A stretch of 64,000 bases of DNA from Aggregatibacter actinomycetemcomitans (GCA_017160915.1 JACAWG010000076.1:37323-101322); one strand, 5' to 3'. Shown: positions 1 to 11,331, counted from the stretch's first letter. Numbers and translations are program-made. Notes: generated by a model not told the origin, from the sequence alone.

Positions 1-41
1 GGATTAACAGTCCACCGTTCTACCGACTGAACTAAGGAGGA
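1..41 (-). tRNA. tRNA-Asn(GTT), partial at window edge
   Basis: The reverse complement begins TCCTCCTTAGTTCAGTCGG and runs through the D arm and most of the anticodon arm, ending in CTGTTAATCC. The anticodon is GTT, so this is tRNA-Asn. The 3' half lies outside the window. It is followed immediately on the minus strand by tRNA-Phe, so the two form a small tRNA cluster. Confidence 0.85.
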
Positions 42-45
42 ATAT

Positions 46-121
46 TGGTGCCTCGAGGCGGAATCGAACCACCGACACGGGGATTTTCAATCCCCTGCTC
101 TACCGACTGAGCTATCGAGGC
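46..121 (-). tRNA. tRNA-Phe(GAA)
   Basis: The complete 76-nt tRNA is readable on the minus strand. The acceptor stem GCCTCGA pairs with TCGAGGC and is followed by an encoded CCA. The D arm is AGCTCAGTCGGTAGAGC, the anticodon arm GGGGATTGAAAATCCCC has anticodon GAA, and the T loop has GGTTCGATTCC. The anticodon arm matches enterobacterial tRNA-Phe. Confidence 0.95.
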
Positions 122-276
122 AACTCGTCAGTGGTGCGTATTAAACGTTTTTTTCTATTTCAAGTCAACATCTATTTTTAAAAAAGTGAAAATTATTAAC
201 TTGGTTGCGCATTTAACAAGCGAAACGTATATAAATGCTACATTTTCGGCAAATTTATTATTTCTCATATAAAATC

Positions 277-306
277 ATGCCCGCTTAAAAAGGCTTAAGC
301 AGGCAT
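277..306 (-). terminator. hairpin downstream of mltC
   Basis: An ATGCC/GGCAT and GCTTAA/TTAAGC stem with a short loop lies 18 bases after the mltC stop. On the minus strand it is followed by GATTTTAT, a weak T run. Probable transcript end for the mutY-yggX-mltC unit. Confidence 0.5.
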
Positions 307-323
307 GATAAAACGGCGCGCAA

Positions 324-1412
324 TTAGCGACGCACACGATAACTTTTCTGTGCTTTATCCACTTTAACCAAGTAGTTTCTCGCCTGCGCGGATGGGTGGC
401 TGGTGGTTAAAATTCGATATACCTGTTCCGGATAAAGCTGGTTGATTTGCATCATCGCCATATCTTTATCATCATTGAACACACGTAACACTGCGCCTGC
501 GCCGCTGTTATAGGCGGAGATCATCGCAAAACGTTTAGAGGTCGGATTGGTAATGCCGTCCAAATATTTATTTTGCAGCAACCACAAATAAGAAGCACCG
601 GCATCAATATTTTTCTCCGGATCGAACAAATAAGCCTTACTTGGCTGACCGCTCATGCCTTTCATTTGGAACACATCACGCCCCGCGGTATGCGGCACCA
701 CCTGCATCAATCCCATGGCGTTGGCATAACTGATAGCATACGGGTTAAAACTGGATTCCGTTTGCATAATGCCGAGAATCAGGCTCTCATCCAGCCCGTA
801 ACGACGCGCCACTTTACGCACAATCGGCAGATATTTCTGCGCCCGCACTTCAACGTGATTGGCGATCATCGGAATCACCACGAACTGCACCTGATGACCA
901 TTCGCCAAACGGCGGGTTTGCAATTTATTCTGAATTAAATACGTAGCGAAATTTCCTGCGGTAAATTGATCCGTAATCGATCCGCCCTGATTATCAATCA
1001 CCTGTCCCACCAAAAACGGACGGGAACTAATCGGCACATCACCGGAAGCAAATAAATCAATACCGTTGGCATCGGACCCCATCAATAACGTATGCACAAT
1101 GGCATTATGTAAACGGTTTAAATCCGCCTGCGTTTCAATGGTAATCAACCCTTCGTCAAAACTGACGTGGCTACGGGTGTAGTAACGATCCGTATATTTC
1201 ACATAGTCTTTGCGGCTCGCCACCAATAACTCGTTAACCCCCCAAATGCGGTCGATATTATTGGCGAATTGCCCGGTTAAAATATCCAGCCCGCGCGTAT
1301 CTTTCGCAAATGCTTCATCATAATCCAATCCCTTTTTATGATGTGACGTACCGCCGCCACAGGCATACAAAAAAGGAATCAAGGCTAAAATCAAATACTT
1401 CTTCATCTTCAT
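324..1412 (-). CDS. mltC: membrane-bound lytic murein transglycosylase C
   Basis: Outer-membrane lipoprotein that cleaves the MurNAc-GlcNAc bond of peptidoglycan to give 1,6-anhydro ends. The 362-residue product starts with a lipoprotein signal whose lipobox LYAC puts the acylated cysteine at residue 18. A MltC N-terminal domain is followed by an SLT domain: the segment [12 protein letters not shown] carries the catalytic glutamate (about residue 219), and GLMQV and AYNSG follow. The length matches E. coli MltC (about 360). It lies 3 bases after yggX, and the order mutY-yggX-mltC is the same as in enterobacteria, so co-transcription is likely. A second ATG two codons in is an equally possible start. 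Confidence 0.95.
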   Translation of the reverse strand: MKMKKYLILALIPFLYACGGGTSHHKKGLDYDEAFAKDTRGLDILTGQFANNIDRIWGVNELLVASRKDYVKYTDRYYTRSHVSFDEGLITIETQADLNRLHNAIVHTLLMGSDANGIDLFASGDVPISSRPFLVGQVIDNQGGSITDQFTAGNFATYLIQNKLQTRRLANGHQVQFVVIPMIANHVEVRAQKYLPIVRKVARRYGLDESLILGIMQTESSFNPYAISYANAMGLMQVVPHTAGRDVFQMKGMSGQPSKAYLFDPEKNIDAGASYLWLLQNKYLDGITNPTSKRFAMISAYNSGAGAVLRVFNDDKDMAMMQINQLYPEQVYRILTTSHPSAQARNYLVKVDKAQKSYRVRR

Positions 1413-1415
1413 TAT

Positions 1416-1691
1416 TTATTTCGCTTCCGGCGGTGTATAACCTTCAATATGCACATCTTTGCCTTCAAACAAAAAATTCACCATTTCCTGCTCCAGCAGT
1501 TTGCGGTGTTCCGCATTCATCATGTTTAACTTTTTCTCATTCACCAGCATGGTTTGTTTTTTCATCCACTCGCCCCACGCCTGTTTACTAATAGAATCAA
1601 AAATGCGTTTACCCAATTCGCCCGGGTACAATTGAAAATCCAACCCTTCGGCTTCCTGTTTTAAACGCTCACAAAACACCATTCTTGCCAT
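1416..1691 (-). CDS. yggX: YggX, probable Fe(2+)-trafficking / oxidative protection protein
   Basis: Small cytosolic protein of 91 residues in the YggX family, which is linked to iron handling and protection of Fe-S enzymes under oxidative stress. The N-terminus [18 protein letters not shown] carries the conserved cysteine at residue 7, and the family segment PGELGKRI follows. Its start overlaps the 3' end of mutY by 23 bases, which suggests translational coupling. MutY is itself an Fe-S enzyme that acts on oxidative lesions, so the pairing is functionally sensible. The exact biochemical role of the family is still debated. Confidence 0.93.
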   Translation of the reverse strand: MARMVFCERLKQEAEGLDFQLYPGELGKRIFDSISKQAWGEWMKKQTMLVNEKKLNMMNAEHRKLLEQEMVNFLFEGKDVHIEGYTPPEAK

Positions 1692-2808
1692 AATGATTCC
1701 TTACATATTGAGTTAATAAATTCTTCACGGGTGTTGCCAACCCGATAGGTTCGGGATTTTGCGGATCATACCAATATTTAACCGCACTTAATAGGTCTGA
1801 TTGATATTCCCCCGCCGTTTCCGCCACTTTTTGCCGGCAGGAACGATCCTCCTCCGCCAACGCTTTCGGCGCGTCCGCTTGCGCATAAATAGGATAAATA
1901 TCCAGATGGAAATGGCTGAACGTATGCCGAAATGCCGTCCATTCCTGATATTGCCGAATTCCGTTTGCCGCTAAATACGCCAGCAATTCCCGCTTCTCGG
2001 CAAATTGCGGGAAGCAGTACAACCCGCCCCATAAACCGGCATTTTCCCGTTGCTCCAAGGCGATTTTGCCGTCTTTTTCCAACAGCAAAAAATAACTTTC
2101 ACGCTCCGGCAGGGCTTTCTTCGGTTTTTTGCCGGGATACGCCTGCCAGTTTTGTTCGGCGTTCGCTTTGCAATCGCTTTGCAGCGGGCAAAGTCCGCAT
2201 TTCGGCTTGGAACGGGTACACACCATGGCGCCGATGTCCATCATCGCCTGATTAAAATCCGCCACCTGTTCCGTCGGCGTCACCTGCGCCGTTAAGTGCC
2301 ACAAATGATCTTCCGTTTTCTTCTCGCCCGCCCAACCGCTGACCGCAAAATAACGGGACAACACCCGCTTCACATTGCCGTCCAAAATCGGATAAGGCGC
2401 GTTTAAACAGGAAGACAACACCGCTCCCGCCGTGCTGCGTCCTACGCCGGGCAATGCCCAGACCTGTTCAAATTCCGTCGGAAATTCACCGCCGTATTGA
2501 TCACGTATGATCTGCGCCGCTTTATGCAAATTGCGCGCCCGCGCGTAATAGCCCAACCCCGTCCACAAATGTAGCACCTCGTCCAAAGGCGCATCGGCAA
2601 GTGCGGTCAAATTCGGGAACGTTTTTACAAAGCGCTCGAAATAGGGTATCACTGTCACCACTTGCGTTTGCTGCAACATTACTTCCGACAACCAAACGCC
2701 GTATAAAGTTTTATTTTGTTGCCACGGCAAATTTTTCCGCCCGAATTTGGCGTACCATGTCAGTACGGCGCGGGCAAAAGGCGCGTTGGGAGATGATTGA
2801 GCCGGCAT
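1669..2808 (-). CDS. mutY: A/G-specific adenine DNA glycosylase
   Basis: Base-excision repair enzyme that removes adenine mispaired with 8-oxoguanine. The start chosen is the ATG at 2808 ([11 protein letters not shown]), giving 379 residues; an upstream in-frame ATG at 2859 adds a 17-residue tail without family resemblance. An HhH-GPD domain occupies roughly residues 20-190 with [14 protein letters not shown], then the iron-sulfur motif C-x6-C-x2-C-x5-C ([17 protein letters not shown]). A C-terminal NUDIX-like 8-oxoG recognition domain follows ([15 protein letters not shown]). First gene of the mutY-yggX-mltC unit. Confidence 0.95.
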   Translation of the reverse strand: MPAQSSPNAPFARAVLTWYAKFGRKNLPWQQNKTLYGVWLSEVMLQQTQVVTVIPYFERFVKTFPNLTALADAPLDEVLHLWTGLGYYARARNLHKAAQIIRDQYGGEFPTEFEQVWALPGVGRSTAGAVLSSCLNAPYPILDGNVKRVLSRYFAVSGWAGEKKTEDHLWHLTAQVTPTEQVADFNQAMMDIGAMVCTRSKPKCGLCPLQSDCKANAEQNWQAYPGKKPKKALPERESYFLLLEKDGKIALEQRENAGLWGGLYCFPQFAEKRELLAYLAANGIRQYQEWTAFRHTFSHFHLDIYPIYAQADAPKALAEEDRSCRQKVAETAGEYQSDLLSAVKYWYDPQNPEPIGLATPVKNLLTQYVRNHYGKNGVL

Positions 2809-3023
2809 AAATCCTGATAATTCAATAAAAGTGCGGTTATTTTTAAACGTGTTTTTCACCCCGAGGGCGACATCAAACCGGCAGAGTTTAACACAAAGCG
2901 CAAACCTTCTTCACTAAAGATTAACAAATGCGTTTTTGTTTCATCGGCTAAATTGCTAATCATAAGGAAACCGCCTATAATCAGCCGCTAAAATTTTCCG
3001 CACACAACAATTTCAAAGAACTC

Positions 3024-3791
3024 ATGTTAGAAACGCAATCACCGGATTCCATGCAACCGACCTTTGCCGACCAAAAACGCAAAACCGTTGAATCCGCCGA
3101 ATTTACCGCCGATGGACGCTACAAACGCAAAGTCCGCAGCTTCGTGTTACGCACCGGACGTTTAAGCGATTACCAAAAAAACGCCATGAACCAAAACTGG
3201 GCGGCATTCGGTTTGGATTACCAGCCGCAGCCGTTTGATTTCCAAGCCATTTACGGCAACGACAATCCCGTGATTTTAGAAATCGGCTTCGGCATGGGCA
3301 GCTCGTTGGTAGAAATGGCGGCGCAAAATCCCGATAAAAACTATTTGGGCATTGAAGTGCACACCCCGGGCGTGGGCGCTTGTATCGCATACGCCGTGGA
3401 AAAGGGTGTGACCAATTTACGCGTCATTTGTCACGATGCCACCGAAATCCTGCGCGACAGTATTGCCGATCACAGCCTTGGCGGTTTGCAACTGTTTTTC
3501 CCGGATCCCTGGCATAAAGCCAGACATCACAAACGCCGTATAGTGCAACCGCACTTTATCGACGGTTTACTGCACAAATTGCACGAAGGCGCCTTTATTC
3601 ACATGGCGACCGATTGGCAAGACTATGCCGAACACATGTTGGAGGTGCTAAGTCAATATCCGCAACTGCGCAATACCTCCGCCACAAGCGACTATATCCC
3701 GCGTCCTGATTTTCGTCCGCTGACCAAATTCGAACAACGCGGTCACCGTCTTGGGCATGGCGTGTGGGATTTGTATTTCGTCAAATCGTAA
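3024..3791 (+). CDS. trmB: tRNA (guanine-N7-)-methyltransferase
   Basis: SAM-dependent enzyme that makes m7G46 in the variable loop of tRNAs. The 255-residue protein has the Rossmann SAM motif [15 protein letters not shown], then [11 protein letters not shown] and the family hallmark [15 protein letters not shown], followed by [11 protein letters not shown] near the end. The ATG at 3024 is used; an ATG at 3051 is also possible because the first residues are poorly conserved in the family. It is divergent from mutY and lies 31 bases before yggL, the same trmB-yggL pairing as in E. coli. Confidence 0.95.
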   Translation: MLETQSPDSMQPTFADQKRKTVESAEFTADGRYKRKVRSFVLRTGRLSDYQKNAMNQNWAAFGLDYQPQPFDFQAIYGNDNPVILEIGFGMGSSLVEMAAQNPDKNYLGIEVHTPGVGACIAYAVEKGVTNLRVICHDATEILRDSIADHSLGGLQLFFPDPWHKARHHKRRIVQPHFIDGLLHKLHEGAFIHMATDWQDYAEHMLEVLSQYPQLRNTSATSDYIPRPDFRPLTKFEQRGHRLGHGVWDLYFVKS

Positions 3792-3822
3792 TTTCACCCA
3801 ACCTCAACAGAAGGACATCATC

Positions 3823-4161
3823 ATGGCTATTAAACGTAATCAAAGACAACGCAAAAAAATGCACCTCGCCGAATTCCAGGAATTAGGCTTTTTAGTACAA
3901 TGGCAATTCGCCGAAGGCACTGCCGTAGAACAAATCGACAGCACCGTTGATCGTTTCATCAGCGAAGTGATCCAACCAAACGGCTTGGCATACGAAGGCA
4001 GCGGTTATTTACACTGGGAAGGATTGGTTTGCCTGGAAAAAATCGGCAAATGCGACGCTTCTCACCAAGAATTAGTGAAAAACTGGTTAACCCAAAACGG
4101 CTTACAACAAGTGGAAGTGAGCGAATTATTTGATATTTGGTGGGATTATCCTGCGAAGTAA
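3823..4161 (+). CDS. yggL: YggL family protein (DUF469)
   Basis: A 112-residue protein that begins MAIKRNQRQRKKMHLAEFQELGF and contains the family segments GSGYLHWEGLVC and LFDIWWDYPAK. E. coli YggL has been linked to ribosome assembly, but no reaction is established. The basic N-terminus fits RNA or ribosome contact (inference). The ATG at 3823 is preceded by AGAAGGA. Upstream in-frame codons overlap trmB and do not resemble the family. Confidence 0.9.
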   Translation: MAIKRNQRQRKKMHLAEFQELGFLVQWQFAEGTAVEQIDSTVDRFISEVIQPNGLAYEGSGYLHWEGLVCLEKIGKCDASHQELVKNWLTQNGLQQVEVSELFDIWWDYPAK

Positions 4162-4181
4162 CTGACTTTCTTTGCCTGTGT

Positions 4182-5207
<1,026 letters not shown>

Positions 5208-5224
5208 CATATTCAAAGAACAAC

Positions 5225-5263
5225 AAGAAAGGTACGCTTTCCTTAATGCGTGCCTTTCTTTTC
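5225..5263 (+). terminator. hairpin between hitA and hitB
   Basis: AAGAAAGGTACGC (5225-5237) pairs with GCGTGCCTTTCTT (5248-5260), with a T-rich tail TTTTC. It lies between the substrate-binding protein gene and the permease gene, the usual place for an attenuator that keeps the binding protein in excess. Confidence 0.6.
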
Positions 5264-5297
5264 TGCTAAATACACAATATAAAACAAAGGACTTTCC

Positions 5298-6818
5298 TTG
5301 AACCGCCGCCTCCCATTCTGGCTCGCCATTTTGATTCTACTTATCAGCCTGCCTTTACTGTTGCCATTTTTGTATGTTGTCGTACGGGCAATTGAGGTAG
5401 GTTGGGATCGTAGTATTGAACTGTTATGGCGTCCCCGCATGTGGGAATTATTAAGCAATACCCTGCTTCTGATGGTTTGCGTGACCTCCGGTGCCATCAC
5501 CCTTGGCACTTTTTGTGCATTCTTGCTGGAGCGCTATCGTTTTTGGGGAAAATCCTTTTTTCAGGTGTCAATGACATTACCCTTGTGTATCCCTGCCTTT
5601 GTCAGTTGTTTTACTTGGATTAGCCTTACTTTCCGCGTTGAAGGCTTTTGGGGCACTATCGGCATTATGACCTTAAGCTCGTTTCCTCTTGCTTATTTAC
5701 CTGTCGCTGCCACCTTAAAACGATTGGATCGTTCACTGGAAGAAGTCAGTTTGTCTCTTGGCAAGAGCTTAAGTTACACTTTTTGGCACGCCATTTTCCC
5801 GCAGCTAAAACCGGCTATCGGCAGCAGTTTTTTACTCATTGCGTTACATATGCTGGTGGAATTCGGTGCAGTATCCATTCTCAATTATCAAACCTTCACT
5901 ACGGCTATTTTTCAAGAATACGAAATGTCCTTTAACAACAGCACGGCGGCATTACTTTCAGCAGTATTGATGGTGATTTGTGCTTTTATTGTCTTTGGTG
6001 AAATTTTCTTTCGCGGGCAACAAACCCTTTATAACAGCGGCAAAGGTGTCATCCGTCCTTATCCTGTAAAAAACTTAAGCAGTGGCAAACAAGTGCTGAT
6101 TATCGTCTTTTTCATGATGATCTTTATTCTCAGTATAGGTATACCTTTTACCATGCTGATTTACTGGCTGATAGTGGGACACTCTATTGAAAGTGCGGTC
6201 GATTTCCATGCTTTTTTTGAAGCCTTCAGTAACTCATTGGTCATTTCGGCTTTAGGTACAATACTGACCGTCGTCTGCGCCCTGCCTTTGGTGTGGAGTG
6301 CCGTGCGCTATCGTAGCCGCCTCACCATCTGGATTGATCGCCTGCCTTATTTATTGCATGCCGTACCGGGCTTGGTTATCGCATTGGCATTAGTATATTT
6401 CACTATTAACTACGCCTATTCCTTCTACCAAACCTTTCTCATGGTGGTCATCGCCTATTTAATGCTCTATCTGCCTATGGCACAAACCACCTTGCGTAGC
6501 TCTTTGGAACAAATCTCCGACAAGATGGAAAAAGTGGGACAAAGTCTCGGCAGAAGTCATTTTTATATTTTCCGTACACTCACCTTTCCCGCAATTTTAC
6601 CGGGCATCGCCGCAGCCTTTGCATTGGTGTTTCTAAATCTGATGAAAGAACTTACTGCCACTTTATTGCTCACCCCAAATGACATCAAAACCCTTTCCAT
6701 TGCTGTCTGGGAATACACCAGCGACGCCCAATATGCCGCCGCTACGCCTTATGTCGTAATGCTTGTACTCTTTTCCGGTATTCCGGTGTTTTTGTTGAAG
6801 AAATATGCGTTTAAATAG
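5298..6818 (+). CDS. hitB: ferric iron ABC transporter permease HitB/FbpB/AfuB
   Basis: Inner-membrane permease for periplasm-to-cytosol Fe(III) transport. The 506 residues form two fused binding-protein-dependent permease halves with about 12 hydrophobic segments. Each half has an EAA-type loop (EEVSLSLGKSLSYTFWHAIFPQ near residue 150 and MEKVGQSLGRSHFYIFRTLTFP near residue 410) for contact with the ATPase. The start appears to be TTG at 5298 (NRRLPFWLAIL), preceded by AAAGGA. It is intact even though hitA upstream is damaged, and hitC follows after 15 bases. Confidence 0.92.
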   Translation: MNRRLPFWLAILILLISLPLLLPFLYVVVRAIEVGWDRSIELLWRPRMWELLSNTLLLMVCVTSGAITLGTFCAFLLERYRFWGKSFFQVSMTLPLCIPAFVSCFTWISLTFRVEGFWGTIGIMTLSSFPLAYLPVAATLKRLDRSLEEVSLSLGKSLSYTFWHAIFPQLKPAIGSSFLLIALHMLVEFGAVSILNYQTFTTAIFQEYEMSFNNSTAALLSAVLMVICAFIVFGEIFFRGQQTLYNSGKGVIRPYPVKNLSSGKQVLIIVFFMMIFILSIGIPFTMLIYWLIVGHSIESAVDFHAFFEAFSNSLVISALGTILTVVCALPLVWSAVRYRSRLTIWIDRLPYLLHAVPGLVIALALVYFTINYAYSFYQTFLMVVIAYLMLYLPMAQTTLRSSLEQISDKMEKVGQSLGRSHFYIFRTLTFPAILPGIAAAFALVFLNLMKELTATLLLTPNDIKTLSIAVWEYTSDAQYAAATPYVVMLVLFSGIPVFLLKKYAFK

Positions 6819-6833
6819 GGACAACTCACACTT

Positions 6834-7892
6834 ATGCAAATGAACTTACCATTGCTTCAAATCGACCATCTCAATAAATATTTCGGGCAAACCCATGTTT
6901 TGCACGATATTTCGTTGCAACTTAACAGTGGGGAAATCTTGTTTTTATTAGGTCCCTCCGGCTGTGGCAAAACCACATTATTACGTGCTATTGCCGGCTT
7001 TGAACAACCTGATAACGGCGAAATTCGTCTAAAAGAGCGGTTGATTTTCGGTGCAAATTGTAATGTGCCGACTCAACAGCGCCATTTAGGTTATGTCGTG
7101 CAGGAAGGCGTACTATTTCCTCATTTGAACGTATATCGCAATATTGCTTATGGCTTGGGTAGCGGCAAAGGTAACAGCCCGAAAGAACGCGCACGGATTG
7201 AACAGGTGATGTTGCTTACCGGTATTGTTGAGCTTGCCGAACGCTTTCCCCACCAGCTTTCCGGTGGGCAACAACAACGCGTAGAGCTCGCTCGGGCCAT
7301 CGCCCCCAATCCTGAATTAATTTTGCTGGATGAACCCTTTAGTGCCCTGGATGAACACCTGCGCCAGAAAATTCGTCACGATATGCTGCAAGCCCTGCGC
7401 CAAAGCGGCACCTCGGCGATTTTCGTCACCCATGATCGCGATGAGGCTCTACGTTATGCCGATAAAATCGCGGTGATCCAAGACGGGCGAATTCTCCAAA
7501 TCGCTGATCCGCGCACCCTTTACCACGCGCCGCAACACCTCGCTGCCGCTACCTTCATCGGCGATGCCATCACATTACCCGCAACCTTAAATAACGCTTC
7601 AAATGCACATTGCCAACTAGGTGATATTCCTATTATCGACAAAAGTGACGGACGCGCCACCGGTACACTACTCCTACGCCCGGAACAATTCAGCCTGCTA
7701 AAAACACCGAAAAAACCCACCGCACTTTTTAACGCGATTGTTAAACAGATAGAGTTTAGAGGCAAAACAACCATTGCTCAGATTAAGGTAAATGGAGTGG
7801 AAGTGAATTTAGAAGAACGTTACAGAGAGGAACTACGTGTTGGTGAAGAAGTTGAGATTTATTTATATGGCGAAGGGTTATTTTATGGATAA
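6834..7892 (+). CDS. hitC: ferric iron ABC transporter ATP-binding protein HitC/FbpC/AfuC
   Basis: ATPase that drives the ferric importer. The 352-residue protein has Walker A GPSGCGKTT (about residue 40), signature LSGGQQQRVELARA, Walker B LILLDEPFSALD and the switch histidine in FVTHDRDEA. The C-terminal ~110 residues form a TOBE-like regulatory domain (LLRPEQFSLL). Last gene of the hit unit. The alternative start at codon 3 (ATG 6840) cannot be excluded. The only neighbour in the same sense is hitB, so the iron substrate is inferred from hitA and hitB. Confidence 0.92.
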   Translation: MQMNLPLLQIDHLNKYFGQTHVLHDISLQLNSGEILFLLGPSGCGKTTLLRAIAGFEQPDNGEIRLKERLIFGANCNVPTQQRHLGYVVQEGVLFPHLNVYRNIAYGLGSGKGNSPKERARIEQVMLLTGIVELAERFPHQLSGGQQQRVELARAIAPNPELILLDEPFSALDEHLRQKIRHDMLQALRQSGTSAIFVTHDRDEALRYADKIAVIQDGRILQIADPRTLYHAPQHLAAATFIGDAITLPATLNNASNAHCQLGDIPIIDKSDGRATGTLLLRPEQFSLLKTPKKPTALFNAIVKQIEFRGKTTIAQIKVNGVEVNLEERYREELRVGEEVEIYLYGEGLFYG

Positions 7893-7926
7893 TCGGCGGA
7901 TTCCCGGCTTACTTGAATCCGGATTG

Positions 7927-8883
7927 TTATTGAGATGTTTTTTTATCCACATAATAGGAATCCAAGATCCCTTTTAACTTATTCCCGTCATCACACCGTT
8001 TCACCACCTCAAACAAGCCTGCCGCTTCGGCGTATTCACACTTCAAATACTGCAACCACTGTTTAATGCGCGCTACATGGTAAAACCCGCTGTCATGGCA
8101 GTTTTCCAGTGCGGCGTATTTACGCAGGATCGGCATGATTTCAGCCCAACTTAAGGGCGCGGCATGATGTTTCAGCACCCGACTTAAATTCGGTATGTTT
8201 AACGCACCGCGCCCCACCATCAGATCCGCACAACCGGTGACGTCGCGACATTGTTGTCCGTCCGCCCAACGCCAAATTTCGCCGTTGGCGATAACGGGAA
8301 TCTTCAGTTTTTGACGGATTTCGCCGATTTTTTGCCAATTGATGCGATCGGCGCGGTAGCCGTCGGTTTTGGTGCGTCCGTGAATGGCGATTTCCGTGGC
8401 GCCGCCTTGTTGCACCGCGTCGGCAATGTCGTAAGCAAATGCCGTAGAATCCCAACCTAAGCGCACTTTTACGCTAACGACGTGATGTGGCGGGACCGCC
8501 TGGCGAATGGCTTTGGTGGCTTGATAAATGAGTTCGGGTTGTTTTAACAAGGAAGCGCCGCCGTTGCTGCCATTCACGGTTTTCGACGGGCAGCCGCAGT
8601 TTAAATCGACGCCGTGGGAACCTAATTGAATGGCAAGTTCGGCATTTTCCGCCAGCCATTGGGGATGTTGTCCGAGCAGTTGCACGCGCACCGGCGTACC
8701 GCTTGGGGTGAAGCCCCGTTGGTGTAATTCGGGGCAAAGGCGATAAAACACTTTCGGCGGAAGCCGTTGATCCACCACGCGCACGAATTCGGAAATGCAC
8801 AAATCGTAATCGTTCACTTCCGTTAATAATTGGCGCACGAGGGGATCAAGCACGCCCTGCATGGGGGCTAAAATGACGCGCAA
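7927..8883 (-). CDS. dusC: tRNA-dihydrouridine(16) synthase
   Basis: FMN- and NADPH-dependent enzyme that reduces uridine to dihydrouridine in the tRNA D loop. The 318-residue protein opens with [17 protein letters not shown] and has the DUS active-site motif [21 protein letters not shown] with the catalytic cysteine. [15 protein letters not shown] and VIANGEI line the barrel, and a C-terminal helical tRNA-binding domain follows. APMQGVLD rather than APMAGVTD, and the length, fit DusC better than DusA or DusB. It starts 3 bases after the djlA stop codon on the minus strand. Confidence 0.9.
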   Translation of the reverse strand: MRVILAPMQGVLDPLVRQLLTEVNDYDLCISEFVRVVDQRLPPKVFYRLCPELHQRGFTPSGTPVRVQLLGQHPQWLAENAELAIQLGSHGVDLNCGCPSKTVNGSNGGASLLKQPELIYQATKAIRQAVPPHHVVSVKVRLGWDSTAFAYDIADAVQQGGATEIAIHGRTKTDGYRADRINWQKIGEIRQKLKIPVIANGEIWRWADGQQCRDVTGCADLMVGRGALNIPNLSRVLKHHAAPLSWAEIMPILRKYAALENCHDSGFYHVARIKQWLQYLKCEYAEAAGLFEVVKRCDDGNKLKGILDSYYVDKKTSQ

Positions 8884-8886
8884 AGA

Positions 8887-9762
8887 TTATTTCCAACCTT
8901 TGGCTTTGCAGATCAAATCGTATGCCGCTTGAATTTGTTGCGCTTTTTCTTTCGCCATTTCCATCATTTCCGGCGGCAAGCCTTTCGCTACCAGTTTGTC
9001 CGGGTGATGTTCGTTCATTAAGCGGCGATACGCCCGTTTCACCGTGTTTTGATCGTCATTGGCGCTCACGCCCAACACTTTGTAAGCGTCGTCTAGCGTC
9101 GGGCCGGAAGACTGACTATAAGAATTTTGTTGGTAATCGTTGTATTGATAACCGCTTTGTCGGTAGGAACCTTGCTGATAGCCGCCTTGTTGATAATAAC
9201 CGCCGCGGCTGAATTGACGCGCCGCCATTTCCATCGCCAGCATTTGTTCAAACTGAAAGCGCGACAGGCCCAGTTCTTCCGCCACCACAAACAACAGTTC
9301 TTTTTCATTTTCATGCAAATGATCATCGGCAAATGCCGCCTGCACCTGCACATGCAGGAACATGCGCAACAAATCGGCACGTTGTCCGCAGCCGATACGA
9401 AATTCGCGAATCACCTGACGAATAGGGAAATCCGCCTGTTTACCACGATTAAACGCGTCTTGTGCCAAACGGCGACCGGCATCGTCCAACTGCAATTGAT
9501 TCATCAAATGATTGGCAAGCTGAATGTCGTTTTCCGTCACACGCCCTTTGGCTTTGCTGATATGCCCGAGCACCGCAAAGGTGGTTTGCATGAACAGCAG
9601 CTGGCGGGTGGTTTTATTTTTGAAGAAAGAAGAATTTACCGTGCCCAGTTCATACAGTTTTTTGTCGGCGAGATGCCCGAGGAAAATCCCCGCCAACATG
9701 CCGAAAAAACCGCCTAATCGAAAACCGATCAGGGCACCTAAAAATTTTCCGATAAAATTCAT
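8887..9762 (-). CDS. djlA: co-chaperone DjlA (membrane-anchored J-domain protein)
   Basis: Type III DnaJ-like co-chaperone that stimulates DnaK at the inner membrane. The 291 residues comprise an N-terminal glycine-rich transmembrane segment (FLGALIGFRLGGFFGMLAGIFLG), a TerB-like helical middle domain (about 50-180), and a Gln/Tyr/Gly-rich low-complexity linker (repeats of YQQGGYQQGSYRQSGYQ, about 185-220). The C-terminal J domain has the HPD motif in NEHHPDKLVAKG. The layout and length match E. coli DjlA (271). The gene sits upstream of dusC and is likely co-transcribed with it. Confidence 0.93.
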   Translation of the reverse strand: MNFIGKFLGALIGFRLGGFFGMLAGIFLGHLADKKLYELGTVNSSFFKNKTTRQLLFMQTTFAVLGHISKAKGRVTENDIQLANHLMNQLQLDDAGRRLAQDAFNRGKQADFPIRQVIREFRIGCGQRADLLRMFLHVQVQAAFADDHLHENEKELLFVVAEELGLSRFQFEQMLAMEMAARQFSRGGYYQQGGYQQGSYRQSGYQYNDYQQNSYSQSSGPTLDDAYKVLGVSANDDQNTVKRAYRRLMNEHHPDKLVAKGLPPEMMEMAKEKAQQIQAAYDLICKAKGWK

Positions 9763-9780
9763 TGTTGCTCCGTTGGGTTA

Positions 9781-9840
9781 AAAAGTGCGGTGGATTTTCA
9801 GCGTAAATTTAAAAACGCCGCCAAAAATGACCGCACTTTC
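9781..9840 (-). terminator. uptake-sequence pair between pyrE and djlA
   Basis: AAAGTGCGGT at 9782 and its complement ACCGCACTTT at 9830-9839 form a long-loop inverted repeat just after the pyrE stop. Probable terminator of rph-pyrE on the minus strand. Confidence 0.5.
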
Positions 9841-9843
9841 GCG

Positions 9844-10488
9844 TTATTTTATGCCGTATTGTGCGCGATAGGCGCGCATTGCCGGCAAATATTGTTGATA
9901 TTCCGGTTGGGTTTCAATAAACGCCATCAAATCGGCAAAATCAATAATGGATAACACGTTGCATTGGTAGTCGCGCTCCACTTCCTGAATGGCGGATAAC
10001 TCGCCGTTGCCGCGTTCCTGACGATTCAATGCAATCAGCACGGCGCTTAATTGTGCGCCATTCGCCTGAATAATTTGCATGGATTCGCGAATTGCCGTGC
10101 CGGCGGTGATCACGTCGTCCACCAACAACACCTTGCCTTGTAGCGGGCTGCCGATTAAATTTCCGCCTTCGCCGTGATCTTTGGCTTCTTTGCGATTAAA
10201 ACACACCGGTTTATTGAGGTTAAAACGGTTAAATAAGGCGATAGACACCGTGGTGGCGATGGGAATGCCTTTGTATGCCGGACCGAAAATCACATCATAT
10301 TGCAAACCGCTGGCTTGCAGGGCGGCGGCATAAAATTCGCCCAAGCGGGCAAGATCCGCGCCTTGATTAAACAACCCGGCGTTAAAGAAATAAGGGCTGA
10401 CACGCCCGGATTTCAAGGTGAACTCGCCGAATTTTAACACCTGACGCGCCAGCGCGAATTCAATAAACTGTTGTTTGTAATTTTCCAT
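9844..10488 (-). CDS. pyrE: orotate phosphoribosyltransferase
   Basis: Joins orotate to PRPP to form OMP in de novo pyrimidine synthesis. The 214-residue cytosolic protein has the orotate-binding [18 protein letters not shown], the catalytic loop [12 protein letters not shown], and the PRPP-binding motif [16 protein letters not shown]. The length equals E. coli PyrE (213). It lies 9 bases downstream of rph, the same rph-pyrE order as E. coli. No obvious attenuator leader is visible in this short gap. Confidence 0.96.
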   Translation of the reverse strand: MENYKQQFIEFALARQVLKFGEFTLKSGRVSPYFFNAGLFNQGADLARLGEFYAAALQASGLQYDVIFGPAYKGIPIATTVSIALFNRFNLNKPVCFNRKEAKDHGEGGNLIGSPLQGKVLLVDDVITAGTAIRESMQIIQANGAQLSAVLIALNRQERGNGELSAIQEVERDYQCNVLSIIDFADLMAFIETQPEYQQYLPAMRAYRAQYGIK

Positions 10489-10497
10489 TTTGCGTCC

Positions 10498-11214
10498 TTA
10501 TTCCGCCAATGCGGCGCGTTGGGTTTGGAAAATCTTATGGCAGCCTTGTTTGGCAAGATCGAGCAAAGTTAAGAGTTCTTCGTGGCTGAAAGGTTCGCCT
10601 TCCGCCGTGCCCTGCACTTCAATCATGCGACCGTCTTCCATCATCACCACATTCATGTCCGTTTCGGCGGCGGAATCTTCCACATATTCCAAATCGCACA
10701 CTGCCTCGCCGTCCACAATGCCCACGGAAATCGCCGCTACCAAACCTTTCAGCGGATTTTTCGCCAATGTGCCGTTTGCCACCAAACCGTTCAGCGCGTC
10801 ACATAATGCCACGCAAGCGCCGGTAATGGATGCCGTGCGCGTGCCGCCATCTGCCTGGATCACATCGCAATCCAACGTAATACAACGTTCGCCGAGGGCT
10901 TCCAAGTCCACCATAGCGCGTAAGGAACGGGCGATTAAACGCTGAATTTCCAAGGTGCGCCCGCCTTGTTTGCCTTTCGCCGCTTCACGTTGCATACGGC
11001 TGTGGGTGGAACGCGGCAACATGCCGTATTCCGCCGTCACCCAACCTTGTCCCTGCCCTTTTAGAAAGCGCGGTACGCTCTCTTCCACGGTGGCGGTACA
11101 CAACACTTTGGTATCGCCGAATTCCACCAGCACGGAACCTTCCGCGTGTTTGGTGTAATGACGGGTGATATGAATCGGGCGGGGTTGGTTATTGGCACGT
11201 TGATTCGGGCGCAT
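10498..11214 (-). CDS. rph: ribonuclease PH
   Basis: Phosphate-dependent 3'-5' exonuclease that trims tRNA 3' ends. The start is ATG at 11214 ([20 protein letters not shown]), preceded by GAGGAA; the open frame continues upstream to 11292 without family similarity. The 238-residue product has [36 protein letters not shown] and [19 protein letters not shown], the phosphate- and RNA-binding segments of RNase PH. Full length, in contrast to the frameshifted gene of E. coli K-12. Confidence 0.95.
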   Translation of the reverse strand: MRPNQRANNQPRPIHITRHYTKHAEGSVLVEFGDTKVLCTATVEESVPRFLKGQGQGWVTAEYGMLPRSTHSRMQREAAKGKQGGRTLEIQRLIARSLRAMVDLEALGERCITLDCDVIQADGGTRTASITGACVALCDALNGLVANGTLAKNPLKGLVAAISVGIVDGEAVCDLEYVEDSAAETDMNVVMMEDGRMIEVQGTAEGEPFSHEELLTLLDLAKQGCHKIFQTQRAALAE

Positions 11215-11331
11215 GAAAAATTCCTCGTTAAGCAATAAAAAATCGCGCCATTTTAGCACGCAAACTGACAGAAACGAAATTTGGCAGTACAATAGAGCGC
11301 AATTTTACGGGATAAAAATGAAGGAATTATT

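Noticed and set aside
9161..9240. Repeat-rich Gln/Tyr/Gly coding segment considered as a tandem DNA repeat
   Set aside because: It is the low-complexity linker before the DjlA J domain, typical of the family; the DNA periodicity is imperfect.
9127..9717. 196-codon open frame on the plus strand
   Set aside because: Fully antisense to djlA, whose J domain and membrane segment are clear; the frame has no domain resemblance or RBS.
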